From NCBI GenBank assembly GCA_963774555.1, contig CAVZFL010000001.1:620001-684000 (forward strand): a DNA stretch of 64,000 nucleotides, in the 5' to 3' direction. The position numbers and the translations under genes are program-made. Numbering within the stretch: position 1 is the stretch's first letter; each line of letters starts with the position of its first letter. The DNA comes from VRUE01 sp963774555. Lineage in GTDB: Bacteria > Actinomycetota > Thermoleophilia > Solirubrobacterales > 70-9. Shown here piece after piece: positions 30,277 through 37,443 of this stretch. The notes under the pieces are model-generated. The model had not been told where the DNA came from. It worked only from the letters and a program-made list of their open reading frames with translations, and did not search any database.

Positions 30277-30786
30277 CTAATCGGTGAGGTAGGGCTCGAT
30301 CCAGTCGCGGAAGGGCCCGATGAATTCACGTGAGCTCTCAAAGATCAGCACCGCGGCACGATGGACACTGCCGGCCGGGACGCGCACGTAGAAGTGCTCG
30401 ATCGACGAGCGCGCCTTCTGGGCTTTCTGAAGGCGGGCGGCAAGGGCTCGACTGATCACATCGGCCTCGGCGAGCGTGGCGAAGGCGTTGGTGGCCTCGC
30501 CGTTTTTGTGGACGATCGTCTGCTCGGCGAGCTTGCAACCGTCAATCGTAACCTCGGCGATGTAGTTCTGGATTCGCGCCAGGCCGCGCTCGACCACCTG
30601 GGCGCGATTGTAGGCGGCAAGATCCGTCTTGCTCTCGTAGGCGCTTTTGAATTGCTTGAGGTTGAAGTCCGCCCCGAACTCCTCCATTGCGCTCTGCAGT
30701 GCTTCATGCTGGCGCGGGAAGTCCTCGAGGCGCTCGGTGATCCGAAGTCGCCAGCGTCTGATGTCGACCTTGCGCGGCGGAGCCAT
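30277..30786 (-). CDS. Putative HEPN-like toxin partner of an MNT protein
   Basis: A 169-residue mostly helical protein with no clear named domain. Near the C-terminal third it has 'ARSSIEHFYVR', in which Arg126 and His131 make an R-x4-H motif, the catalytic signature of HEPN ribonucleases. Its start overlaps the stop of a nucleotidyltransferase gene (ATGA), the order expected for MNT-HEPN pairs. The assignment rests on this motif and context; an unrelated family remains possible. Confidence 0.6.
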   Translation of the reverse strand: MAPPRKVDIRRWRLRITERLEDFPRQHEALQSAMEEFGADFNLKQFKSAYESKTDLAAYNRAQVVERGLARIQNYIAEVTIDGCKLAEQTIVHKNGEATNAFATLAEADVISRALAARLQKAQKARSSIEHFYVRVPAGSVHRAAVLIFESSREFIGPFRDWIEPYLTD

Positions 30787-31337
30787 CAGGGCTCGCGAAT
30801 TCTGTCGATGCCGGCGAGAGCCTCTTGCCGGCGAGAGCGTTCGCTGCGTTCAGCGGCACGCAACAGCGCCGGGGCCTGGGCGCGAAGCTCCGGCCAGAGG
30901 CCCTCACGGTCGATAACAACGCGCCCTTCCTCGACTAGCTCCGCCATCAGCTCGGGCTTGGAATGAGCCTGCTCGAAGGCAAGCAAGTCGGTGCGGCGAT
31001 CGAGTGCATCTTCAAGCTTCAGCTCGAGACGCAACAGCTGATCGAAACCCGGTTCCCGCAGCCCGACGACTAGGTCGACATCGCTGCTGGCTTGGTCTTC
31101 GCCGCGCGCAGTCGAGCCGATCAGCGCCGCAAAGGCGACGTTCTTCTCGGTCCGCAGCACTTCACGGAGGCGCGAGAAGAGTTTCCAGGAACGCCTTACG
31201 TAGGACTTCTCGGCGGCAGAGATCTGAATTCGCCGAGGGCTAGACCAATTCGCATGCAGGGCGCCTTCCTGCGCTGCGCGTCGCAATGTGCGCTCGCTGA
31301 CTCCAATCTCCTTGGCTAGCGAGGTGAGTTCTGTCAT
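30786..31337 (-). CDS. HTH-fused minimal nucleotidyltransferase (MNT antitoxin-like)
   Basis: A 183-residue two-domain protein. Residues 1-45 form a helix-turn-helix ('LAKEIGVSERTLRRAAQEG'). Residues 70-130 are a minimal nucleotidyltransferase with GS-x10-DxD: Gly74-Ser75 and Asp86/Asp88 in 'GSTARGEDQASSDVDL'. MNT antitoxins silence HEPN toxins by AMP-ylating them; the fused HTH would let this one also repress its own promoter. Two 13-nt direct repeats flank the -10 box upstream. Confidence 0.82.
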   Translation of the reverse strand: MTELTSLAKEIGVSERTLRRAAQEGALHANWSSPRRIQISAAEKSYVRRSWKLFSRLREVLRTEKNVAFAALIGSTARGEDQASSDVDLVVGLREPGFDQLLRLELKLEDALDRRTDLLAFEQAHSKPELMAELVEEGRVVIDREGLWPELRAQAPALLRAAERSERSRRQEALAGIDRIREP

Positions 31338-31369
31338 GTGTCCATTGTAGGGACCTCATGTGTCCATTA
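31334..31369 (-). promoter_or_regulatory. Direct-repeat operator and leaderless promoter of the MNT-HEPN operon
   Basis: TCATGTGTCCATT occurs at 31334-31346 and again at 31356-31368, a 22-nt period (about two helical turns). On the minus strand TACAAT (31344-31349) lies exactly 7-12 nt before the ATG at 31337, so the transcript would be leaderless and its -10 box is overlapped by the repeats. The HTH of the MNT protein is the likely ligand. Confidence 0.72.
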
Positions 31370-31476
31370 GGCAAGCGGAAGCAAACCTGCCCTGGCCTAA
31401 GCGGGAGCAGCAGTCGATCAACGACTACATCCGTCAGGCGCGGGGCGTCCTTCCGGCGCCGGCCCCGCACCGCTAC

Positions 31477-31510
31477 TGCCGAGTTGGGGACATATTCGGG
31501 GACACGTAAA
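31477..31510. repeat. GGGGACA boundary motif, copy 1
   Basis: A 34-nt motif beginning TGCCGAGTTGGGGACAT and ending in GGGACAC..TAAA. It matches the copy at 32371-32404 at 29 of 34 positions. Each copy lies 40-50 nt upstream of a nucleotidyltransferase-type module, so the two appear to be left boundaries of tandem cassettes. Confidence 0.7.
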
Positions 31511-31549
31511 TCTCCGACGGCGGCCGGCGGATGGGTATCCTCAGCGAAG

Positions 31550-31753
31550 ATGCTGGATGCGCGTACATCAGACCGACTGGCAGGAGCCGGCAGTCGGGCT
31601 CGGGCTGCCGAGGCTCGTGGGGATGATGCTGTGGCCGGCGAGGAGTGGCGCCGCTACCGGCTCATCCGCGATGCTGGTCGCGATCCAGACGAGCTGCTTG
31701 CCGAGGGCATCGCTCTGAGCGTGCAGGCAGTGGAGCTCGCAGCCGGTCAGTGA
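31550..31753 (+). CDS. Small antitoxin-like protein, partner of nucleotidyltransferase
   Basis: A 67-residue acidic helical protein ('DDAVAGEEWRRYRLIRDAGRDPDELLAEG') without a recognised domain. The stop overlaps the GTG start of the nucleotidyltransferase gene by 4 nt (GTGA). It occupies the position filled by the XRE gene in the 11953-12857 module but lacks an HTH. ATG 31550 begins after a short gap from the GGGGACA motif. Confidence 0.6.
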   Translation: MLDARTSDRLAGAGSRARAAEARGDDAVAGEEWRRYRLIRDAGRDPDELLAEGIALSVQAVELAAGQ

Positions 31754-32232
31754 CGGGCTTCGGCCGAATTCTGGATGACCTCAATGGCGCCGGTGTCCGC
31801 TACGTCCTGATCGGGGGGATCGCGCTGATTCGTCACGGAGTAGTGCGGGCAACGCGGGATGTCGACGCCGTTTTCGATCCCGATCCCTCCAATGTGGAGC
31901 GCATCAGCGCTCTTATCAAGCAGTGGGGGGCGACTCGTCCCGACGGTTCGCCGATCCCCGAGGACAGCATCGTCGGCAACCGGACAATTCACCTGGCTAC
32001 GCCACACGGTGATCTCGACCTGCTGGCCGAGAACGTTGCATCTGTGGGCTTCTCCGATCTATTGGCTCGTGCTGATACTCGTCGCGTAGATGGGGTGGAG
32101 GCCCCAATCTGCTCGCTAGCCGATCTGGTCGCGCTGAAGCGCATCGCAGGCCGCGAGCGCGACCAAGTCGACCTGACCGATCTCGAAGCGGCTCATGGCG
32201 AGCTTCCTGACAGCCGCGATCCAGGCACCTGA
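31750..32232 (+). CDS. Nucleotidyltransferase-fold protein, putative toxin
   Basis: A 160-residue protein with 'GGIALIRHGVVRATRDVDAVF' spanning the GG and DxD residues and 'THLD'-like third strand 'TPHGDLDLLAENV'. C-terminal 'SLADLVALKRIAGRERDQVDLTDLEA' closely parallels the end of the 12309-12857 protein, so they belong to one family. GTG 31750 overlaps the partner stop. It ends 21 nt before the displaced tRNA-Thr fragment. Confidence 0.82.
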   Translation: MTGFGRILDDLNGAGVRYVLIGGIALIRHGVVRATRDVDAVFDPDPSNVERISALIKQWGATRPDGSPIPEDSIVGNRTIHLATPHGDLDLLAENVASVGFSDLLARADTRRVDGVEAPICSLADLVALKRIAGRERDQVDLTDLEAAHGELPDSRDPGT

Positions 32233-32253
32233 TCGCCACGCATCACCCGGGCA

Positions 32254-32295
32254 AGCCGACGCCCGGATTTGAACCGGGGACCCCTTCATTACGAG
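32254..32295 (-). repeat. Displaced 3' end of tRNA-Thr (att-like site)
   Basis: These 42 nt are identical to 33232-33273, the 3' part of the intact tRNA-Thr gene (anticodon loop to discriminator base). The 5' half of the tRNA is absent. An intact tRNA with a second copy of its 3' end downstream is the usual footprint of a tyrosine-recombinase element integrated in a tRNA gene. The bracketed segment is 978 bp. Confidence 0.9.
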
Positions 32296-32370
32296 CGCGA
32301 TATTTGAGCCCGGTCTGGGTCGATCCAGTTCGATCCCGTCCAGTTGGTTCGATCTGGTCGAGTCGAGAAT

Positions 32371-32404
32371 TGCCGAGTTGGGGACATGGTTCGGGACACA
32401 TAAA
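32371..32404. repeat. GGGGACA boundary motif, copy 2
   Basis: The first 17 nt are identical to copy 1 at 31477 and the remainder is 12 of 17. It lies 76 nt inside the tRNA-bracketed element and 47 nt before the MNT start. The repeated arrangement motif, module, tRNA-Thr end occurs twice in series. Confidence 0.7.
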
Positions 32405-32451
32405 CGGGCTTGCCGACATCTTCCGTCCCGCTCGCTACCTTTCGTCTGAGA

Positions 32452-32769
32452 ATGGTCGACGAATCCACGATCCAAGAGGCTGGCCGCAGGCTGGCAGACG
32501 CGGCCGGCAAGGATGCTCGCGTGATTCTGTTCGGCTCCCATGCCCGGGGTGAAGCCGGCCCGGAAAGCGATCTCGACTTGATCGTGATCGAGCCGAAGCT
32601 CGAGCATCGAAACGCAGAGTTCGTGCGCCTCCGTCGAGCGATCGGAGAAATCGGCGCACCCGTGGACCTGATCCTCTACGGCACCAACCACGTTGAGAAG
32701 TGGGGAGGCGTGCCGGGCACCCTGATCCATGAGGCTTTGAAAGAGGGCCGTGTCCTCGCCGGAGCGTGA
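32452..32769 (+). CDS. MNT-domain nucleotidyltransferase (antitoxin of MNT-HEPN pair)
   Basis: A 105-residue minimal nucleotidyltransferase with Gly28-Ser29 and Asp40/Asp42 in 'FGSHARGEAGPESDLDLIV' and a third Asp in 'APVDLILYG'. This matches the MntA-type antitoxins that AMP-ylate HEPN toxins. It overlaps the downstream HEPN gene by 20 nt. The pair is the only coding content of the 978-bp tRNA-Thr-bracketed segment. Confidence 0.88.
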   Translation: MVDESTIQEAGRRLADAAGKDARVILFGSHARGEAGPESDLDLIVIEPKLEHRNAEFVRLRRAIGEIGAPVDLILYGTNHVEKWGGVPGTLIHEALKEGRVLAGA

Positions 32770-33151
32770 TCTGGACGAAGTCTCTGAGGTGCTCGCGCGC
32801 AAGGCCGAGGGTGACTCGAAGGTTCTCCGCTTGCTTGCGCCAAACGACGACATCGGCGACGATGCGGTTGGGTTCCACGCGCAGCAGGCCGTCGAGAAGT
32901 GGCTCAAGGCCGTGATTGCGAATCGCGGGGAAGACTTCGAGTTCACCCACGACTTGCACCGCCTCGTGATGCTTGCATCGCACGGCACCGGCGACCTCCC
33001 GTTCGACGTCGACCTGATCCTCGCCTTGACGCAGTACGCGGTCCCTCTCCGCTACGAGGACCTTCTCGATGCCCAGCCGCTCGACCGCAATGCAACTGTT
33101 GCCCTCGTAGAGCAAGTTGGCCAATGGGCCACCGCCCAGCTCAGCGGTTGA
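32750..33151 (+). CDS. HEPN-domain ribonuclease toxin
   Basis: A 133-residue helical protein with the HEPN core 'VGFHAQQAVEKWLKAVI' and the catalytic R-x6-H motif (Arg71, His78 in 'HRLVMLASHG'). HEPN toxins cleave RNA such as tRNA and are controlled by the adjacent MNT protein. GTG 32750 lies inside the MNT gene. It ends 80 nt before the tRNA-Thr gene. Confidence 0.87.
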   Translation: MSSPERDLDEVSEVLARKAEGDSKVLRLLAPNDDIGDDAVGFHAQQAVEKWLKAVIANRGEDFEFTHDLHRLVMLASHGTGDLPFDVDLILALTQYAVPLRYEDLLDAQPLDRNATVALVEQVGQWATAQLSG

Positions 33152-33196
33152 GTACAATACATTTCATCACCCCAGCCGCTTCGGTGGACTGGGTGC

Positions 33197-33218
33197 GAGG
33201 CCTGCTTCGGCGGGCCTC
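33197..33218. terminator. Hairpin with UUCG loop downstream of HEPN gene
   Basis: GAGGCCTGC and GCGGGCCTC pair over 9 bp (one G-U) around a TTCG tetraloop. No T-run follows on either strand. It sits between the HEPN stop and the convergent tRNA-Thr gene and may limit read-through. Confidence 0.5.
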
Positions 33219-33231
33219 AGCGACTTAAGAG

Positions 33232-33304
33232 AGCCGACGCCCGGATTTGAACCGGGGACCCCTTCATTACGAGTGAAGTGCTCTACCAACTGAGCTACGT
33301 CGGC
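33232..33304 (-). tRNA. tRNA-Thr (anticodon CGT)
   Basis: A 73-nt cloverleaf on the minus strand: acceptor GCCGACG/CGTCGGC, D arm GCTCAGTTGGTAGAGC, anticodon arm CTTCA-CTCGTAA-TGAAG with anticodon CGT (reads ACG), T arm CCCGGTTCAAATCCGGG and discriminator T. CCA is not encoded. Its 3' end faces the MNT-HEPN element and is duplicated at 32254-32295. Confidence 0.96.
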
Positions 33305-33356
33305 GGGTTGGCTCCATTGTAGGAGGGGGGCGGCGCTCGGGTTCCGTCGCACCTCC

Positions 33357-34463
33357 CTATCGCGGCGCCGTCTTTTGCAGATTTCCGCCCGTGGCCCGGG
33401 GGATGCTGCCGCAGACCGGGCAGTCGGGCTCGGGGACCACCGGCTCGTGTTCGACCTCCATCGTGCGCAGGTCGATGATCTGGCCGACGCCGAGCGTCGA
33501 GGGTGGCGCCAGGCCGGTCAGCAGGTGCAGCACGTCGAGGCCGATCTGCCCGCCGATCAGGCCGCAGGCCGGGCCCAGCGTCGCCGCCGGCGATTCTTTG
33601 CCGCGCTGCTGCTCGATCGCCACGTCGAAGAGCGGGTAGGTACGCCGGTAGCCGGCCTCCTGGCAGGCGAAGCACCCGGTGACCCCGGGCACGTAGAGCG
33701 GCCCGACCCGCGCGATCGGCGGGAAGTGGCTCATCGCGATGAAGGGGATCCGCGCCGCGAAGCAGGCCGAGTTGATCCAGTGCTCGATGTCCGAGGCCGG
33801 CCAGTCGGCGGCGTCGATCACCAGGTCATAGCCCGCGATCGTCTCGGAGATCGCCGCCTCGCTGTCGAGCTTTTGCACCCGCGGCTCGACCCGCATCGCC
33901 GAGTTGAACGCCTTCAGCCGCTCGGCCGCCGCCTCGGCCTTGAAGCGGCCGATTTCGGCCTCGCTGAAGAGCACCTGGCGGTTGAGGTTGCTCAGCTCGA
34001 CCCGGTCGAAGTCGACCAGCAGCATCTCACCGACCCCGACGCAGGCCAGGTTGAGCGCCGACCAACCTCCGAGGCCGCCGACACCCAGCACGGCGATCCG
34101 CGTTTTTGCGAGCCTTTCCTGGCACTGCGACGCGGTGGGCCCCGCCGTGATGTCGCTGAAGTAGCGCAGCTGACGATCGAACCGCGCCATCACCTTCGGA
34201 TCGATCAGATCGTCGTCGGAGGCATCCTCGACCACGCCCAGCTCCTCCAGCTGTGCGAGCAGGTCGCCGACCTCCTCGACGCCGAACTCCTCGATCAGCT
34301 GCTCGCGGGTGCGGGAGCCGTCGAGCGCGTCGAGCAGTCGCCGGCCCTCCTCGTCGGGATTCTCGATGTGGATGTCGGCACCGGCGCTGGGCCGGAGCAG
34401 GTAGAGGTCGCCGTTCGGCGCTTCCATTCGCTGCGTCGTGCGCTTGAGTCGCGGTCTGTCCAT
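33357..34463 (-). CDS. ThiF/MoeB-family E1-like adenylyltransferase with N-terminal PqqD/RRE-like domain
   Basis: A 368-residue protein. Residues ~115-365 are an E1-like domain: 'VLGVGGLGGWSALNLA' (nucleotide loop), 'VDFDRVELSNLNRQVLF' (Asp and Arg-finger region) and two zinc CxxC pairs ('GCFACQ', 'CPVCG'). Residues ~15-90 ('YLLRPSAGADIHIEN', 'LLDALDGSRTREQLIEEFG') look like the PqqD-like RiPP recognition element seen fused to E1 enzymes in MccB and TOMM pathways. Such enzymes adenylate a peptide C-terminus. No precursor peptide is evident nearby, so sulfur-carrier activation is the main alternative. Confidence 0.82.
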   Translation of the reverse strand: MDRPRLKRTTQRMEAPNGDLYLLRPSAGADIHIENPDEEGRRLLDALDGSRTREQLIEEFGVEEVGDLLAQLEELGVVEDASDDDLIDPKVMARFDRQLRYFSDITAGPTASQCQERLAKTRIAVLGVGGLGGWSALNLACVGVGEMLLVDFDRVELSNLNRQVLFSEAEIGRFKAEAAAERLKAFNSAMRVEPRVQKLDSEAAISETIAGYDLVIDAADWPASDIEHWINSACFAARIPFIAMSHFPPIARVGPLYVPGVTGCFACQEAGYRRTYPLFDVAIEQQRGKESPAATLGPACGLIGGQIGLDVLHLLTGLAPPSTLGVGQIIDLRTMEVEHEPVVPEPDCPVCGSIPRATGGNLQKTAPR

Positions 34464-34613
34464 TTGCTGCCCCACCTCCTCTTTGTCATGGCTTCAGACC
34501 TCGCGTTTACTCAAATTAGTTCCGATTAATAATCCACAGCGACGATAAGCGCCACAATTCCGGTACGAAGAGCGGCCTGACTGGGTACCGCTCTCGCCGA
34601 CAAGGAGGAGATC

Positions 34614-34967
34614 GTGGCCGCCAAATCGCTGGAGAGGGTCATCGCCGAAGGCCGCCTCAGGCAGGTTCTGGACCTGAGGCTGACCAAGGCGCTCGCGCAC
34701 GCCATGCGCGGGCACATCGTCGCCGTCCTCAACGAGCGCGTTGCAAGCCCCAACGACGTCGCCAAGGAACTGGGGATCGACGTCGCCTACGTCAGCTACC
34801 ACTTCCGCGTGCTCAGGGACGACTACAGCTTGATCGAGGAGGTCTCGACCGCCGACCGCCGCGGCTCGACCGAGCACTTCTACCGCGGCGACTTCGACCG
34901 CACGACGCTGGCCCTCCTGGCAGCCGAGCAGCAGTCCCACCGAGCCGCGGGAGGTCCGCCGAGCTGA
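34614..34967 (+). CDS. ArsR-like winged-helix regulator (paralogue 1)
   Basis: A 117-residue DNA-binding protein. 'LTKALAHAMRGHIVAVLNERVASPNDVAKELGIDVAYVSYHFRVL' spans the ArsR-type winged helix (residues ~23-67), and 'RRGSTEHFYRGDF' the wing and final strand. A strong RBS (aaggagg) precedes GTG 34614. It is divergent from the ThiF gene and is the first of three related genes within 3 kb. It lacks the C-terminal domain found in the other two. No metal-binding Cys pair is seen. Confidence 0.85.
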   Translation: MAAKSLERVIAEGRLRQVLDLRLTKALAHAMRGHIVAVLNERVASPNDVAKELGIDVAYVSYHFRVLRDDYSLIEEVSTADRRGSTEHFYRGDFDRTTLALLAAEQQSHRAAGGPPS

Positions 34968-35033
34968 TCGTCAAAAGCGGTACGTATATGTCTCTATCCT
35001 GGTACGTCCATCCGACTCAGGAGGAGGGCGGCA

Positions 35034-35666
35034 ATGACGGCCAAGACCATGAAGCAGCTGATCGAGCAGGCTGAGCTGAAGCGATTCGTCGACCCGCGCA
35101 TCATCGAGGCGCTGCGGAACCCGGTACGGGAGCACGCCCTGGCGGTCCTCAACGAACGCATCGCCAGCGCCACCCAGATCGGCGAAGAAATCGGTGCCGA
35201 CGTCAGCCTCTTCTACCACCACATCGAGGTGCTGGAGAGACTTGGGTGCATCGAGCGGGTGGACACGAGGTGCGTGCGAGGGGCGAAAGAGCATTTCTTT
35301 CGGGCGAAGTCGACCTTCTTTTTCGACAGCGAGCGCTGGGGCGGCACCCCGTGGTCGATAAAGGCGGACGCAACGTCCAGCCAACTCCAGTCCCTATTTG
35401 ACGAAGTAGCGACGAGTGCAAACGCAGGCACTCTCAATACGGGCAACGAAGAACATGTGAGTTGGACTCCAGGTCGATTCGACAGCCAAGCGTGGGACGA
35501 AGCTGCTCGTCTTATCGACGACACGCTCGATCGACTCGGCTCCATTATGGCGAGAAGTGCAGAGCGGTTGGCGGAGCGAGATGAGCCAGGAACGCCTGCA
35601 ACTGTCGGTCTCCTCGGGTTCAAGACCGGCAGGTCGGACCCCGATCAACCTGATCGTGCCGCGTAG
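35034..35666 (+). CDS. ArsR-like winged-helix regulator with C-terminal domain (paralogue 2)
   Basis: A 210-residue protein whose N-terminal half ('RNPVREHALAVLNERIASATQIGEEIG') matches paralogues 1 and 3. The C-terminal ~100 residues contain 'EEHVSWTPGRFDSQAWDEAARLIDDTLDRL', shared with paralogue 3 ('HLSWTPGVVDEQGWEES'). The helical C-terminal part is likely a ligand or dimerisation domain. RBS aggaggg lies 7 nt before ATG 35034. Base composition drops towards the 3' end. It abuts the convergent UDG gene with no gap. Confidence 0.83.
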   Translation: MTAKTMKQLIEQAELKRFVDPRIIEALRNPVREHALAVLNERIASATQIGEEIGADVSLFYHHIEVLERLGCIERVDTRCVRGAKEHFFRAKSTFFFDSERWGGTPWSIKADATSSQLQSLFDEVATSANAGTLNTGNEEHVSWTPGRFDSQAWDEAARLIDDTLDRLGSIMARSAERLAERDEPGTPATVGLLGFKTGRSDPDQPDRAA

Positions 35667-36368
35667 CTATCGCCCTACCTCGCGAGCCCGGCCGAACACC
35701 GCATCCAGCATCGGCTCGGTCAACCGGCCGGTGAAGGTGTTCTGCTGGCTCGGGTGGTAGCAGCCGAGCAGCGTCCAGCGGCCTACATCAGTCTCGGCGC
35801 CGTGGCCGAAGCGCGGCCGTGGCCGCGGGATCTTGCCGCCGAGGGCGCCGATCGCGCGCAGGGCGCCGTCCCAGGCGAAGCCGCCGAGGGCGACGATCGT
35901 GCGGCAATTGCCGAGCAGTTCGAGCTCGCGCTCGAGGTATGGCAGGCAGTTGTCGCGCTCGCCGGGGGTGGGGCGGTTGGCCGGCGGCGCGCAGCGCACC
36001 ACGGCCGTCACGTAGGCGTCCTCGAGGCGCAGGCCGTCGTCCCGGCGCTCCGACGTCGGCTGGCTGGCGTAGCCGGCGCGGTGCAGCGCCGCGTAGAGCC
36101 AATCGCCCGAGCGGTCGCCGGTGAACATGCGCCCGGTGCGGTTGGCGCCATGCGCCGCCGGTGCCAGGCCGACGATCGCCAGCCGCGCCGCCGGGTCGCC
36201 GAAGCCGTCCAGCGGTCGTGCCCAGTACTCCTCGCCGCGGTAGCGGCGAGGCGGGTCGGCGGCGCGCTCCTCGCGCCACTCGACCAGGCGCGGGCAGAGG
36301 CGGCAGGAGTGGATCTCTGCAGCAAGCGACCCGAGGTCGCCAGCGTCGCCCGTTTGGATCTCGGCCAT
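35667..36368 (-). CDS. Family 5 (UdgB-type) uracil-DNA glycosylase
   Basis: A 233-residue base-excision repair enzyme. The active-site motif 'GLAPAAHGANRTGRMFTGD' is characteristic of family 5, in which the usual catalytic Asp/Asn of motif 1 is replaced by Ala. The 'GCYHPSQQNTFTG' segment is motif 2. Four cysteines for a 4Fe-4S cluster are available (Cys22, Cys25, the Cys in 'VVRCAPP' and one in 'DNCLPYLERE'). These enzymes remove uracil and deaminated purines, useful in GC-rich genomes. Confidence 0.93.
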   Translation of the reverse strand: MAEIQTGDAGDLGSLAAEIHSCRLCPRLVEWREERAADPPRRYRGEEYWARPLDGFGDPAARLAIVGLAPAAHGANRTGRMFTGDRSGDWLYAALHRAGYASQPTSERRDDGLRLEDAYVTAVVRCAPPANRPTPGERDNCLPYLERELELLGNCRTIVALGGFAWDGALRAIGALGGKIPRPRPRFGHGAETDVGRWTLLGCYHPSQQNTFTGRLTEPMLDAVFGRAREVGR

Positions 36369-36727
36369 ATGGGAACTGAATCATGGCCCGGCTGCTTGAA
36401 GCAGAACACGAAGACGGATCGATTCCCCTGCTGAGAATCGATCCGCCCACCAAGGCCGCACCTAGCGCGTCTTGTTGATTGAAAGCAGCGGGACAACCTG
36501 CTCCGTCTTGTCGATCTTCACCCTGCCTCACCCCCTTCGCAAACGTCAGCTTTTGCGGTTGGGGGTCGCGACCCATCCGGTACAGCGCTTTAGACCAATC
36601 GATTGCTGGAAAAAGTTCCAGTGGTAAGTTCTTGGCCTTCAAACGAGTACTCGCGGTTTGGCAATTTGGCTTTGTGTTCAATAGGATGGAGTGGTTCAAG
36701 GCCGCACAATGAATCGGAGGAGTCGCT
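36369..36727. other. 359-nt intergenic region with hairpin and possible micro-ORF
   Basis: No convincing gene. It is clearly less GC-rich than its surroundings. It contains the hairpin at 36415-36445 and, on the minus strand at 36462-36521, a 19-codon ORF ('MKIDKTEQVVPLLSINKTR', GTG start) that reads like the end of a protein; in the next frame upstream stands 'YRMGRDPQPQKLTFAKGVR'. This may be a decayed or frameshifted gene. The 3' portion (36650-36727) provides the promoter and the RBS of paralogue 3. Confidence 0.5.
36415..36445 (-). terminator. Possible intrinsic terminator (minus strand)
   Basis: CGGATCGATT and AATCGATCCG pair perfectly over 10 bp around an 11-nt loop. On the minus strand the stem is followed by TCTTCGTGTTCTG, a T-rich tract. 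It would end a short minus-strand transcript from the low-GC region and protect the UDG gene from read-through. Confidence 0.5.
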
Positions 36728-37393
36728 TTGGCCGCAAAGACCAAGACCAAGACCAGAAGCAAGAAAAAGAAGAGCACAGGCGTCGATCAGCGCCTGGTTA
36801 AGGCTCTTGCGCACCCGCTACGGGTGCAGATCCTGACCATCCTCAACGAGCGGATGGCAAGTCCCAACGAACTCTCCAAGGAGCTTGAGGAGGGCCTCAG
36901 CCAGGTCAGCTATCACGTCAAAGTGCTCAAGGACTTTGAATGCATTGAAATGACCAAAACGGAGCCACGTCGTGGCGCTGTTGAGCACTATTACCGTGCA
37001 ACCGCGAGGGCATTTCTCACCGACAGTGATTGGCAGACACTCCCCGACTCGGTAAAGCCGGGTGTTAGCGCCGCGAGTGTCCAAATGATCGTGGATGACG
37101 TGGTAGAGGCGTTGAAAGGCGGCACTTTTGACGCGCGCGAAGATCGCCACCTCAGCTGGACCCCTGGCGTGGTCGATGAGCAAGGCTGGGAAGAATCGAC
37201 CGAGCTAGTAGCCGAAACGCTCAAACAAGTTGTCAAGATTCACGCAGACAGCGCGAAACGTTTGGCGAAGTCCGGCGAGGAGGGCGTGCCAGCAACAGTG
37301 GTATTGCTCAACTTCGAAGGTGTTGCGCCTGAGGAGAAGTCAGCTCAGAAAGCCAAAAAGCGCAAATCCAAGAAAAGAGCAAAAAAGGCCTAG
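36728..37393 (+). CDS. ArsR-like winged-helix regulator with Lys-rich ends (paralogue 3)
   Basis: A 221-residue protein. The N-terminus is a Lys/Thr-rich tail, then 'ALAHPLRVQILTILNERMASPNELSKELEEGLSQVSYHVKVL' (winged helix), then the 'HLSWTPGVVDEQGWEES' domain shared with paralogue 2, and a basic C-terminal tail ('KKRKSKKRAKKA'). TTG 36728 has a good RBS (ggagga). GC content is markedly lower than flanks, suggesting recent acquisition or distinct origin. The basic tails could add nonspecific DNA binding. Confidence 0.85.
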   Translation: MAAKTKTKTRSKKKKSTGVDQRLVKALAHPLRVQILTILNERMASPNELSKELEEGLSQVSYHVKVLKDFECIEMTKTEPRRGAVEHYYRATARAFLTDSDWQTLPDSVKPGVSAASVQMIVDDVVEALKGGTFDAREDRHLSWTPGVVDEQGWEESTELVAETLKQVVKIHADSAKRLAKSGEEGVPATVVLLNFEGVAPEEKSAQKAKKRKSKKRAKKA

Positions 37394-37443
37394 CGCTCAG
37401 CGCCAAAAGCGGCTAGAACTATGCATATGCTTCGCGCCTATCT

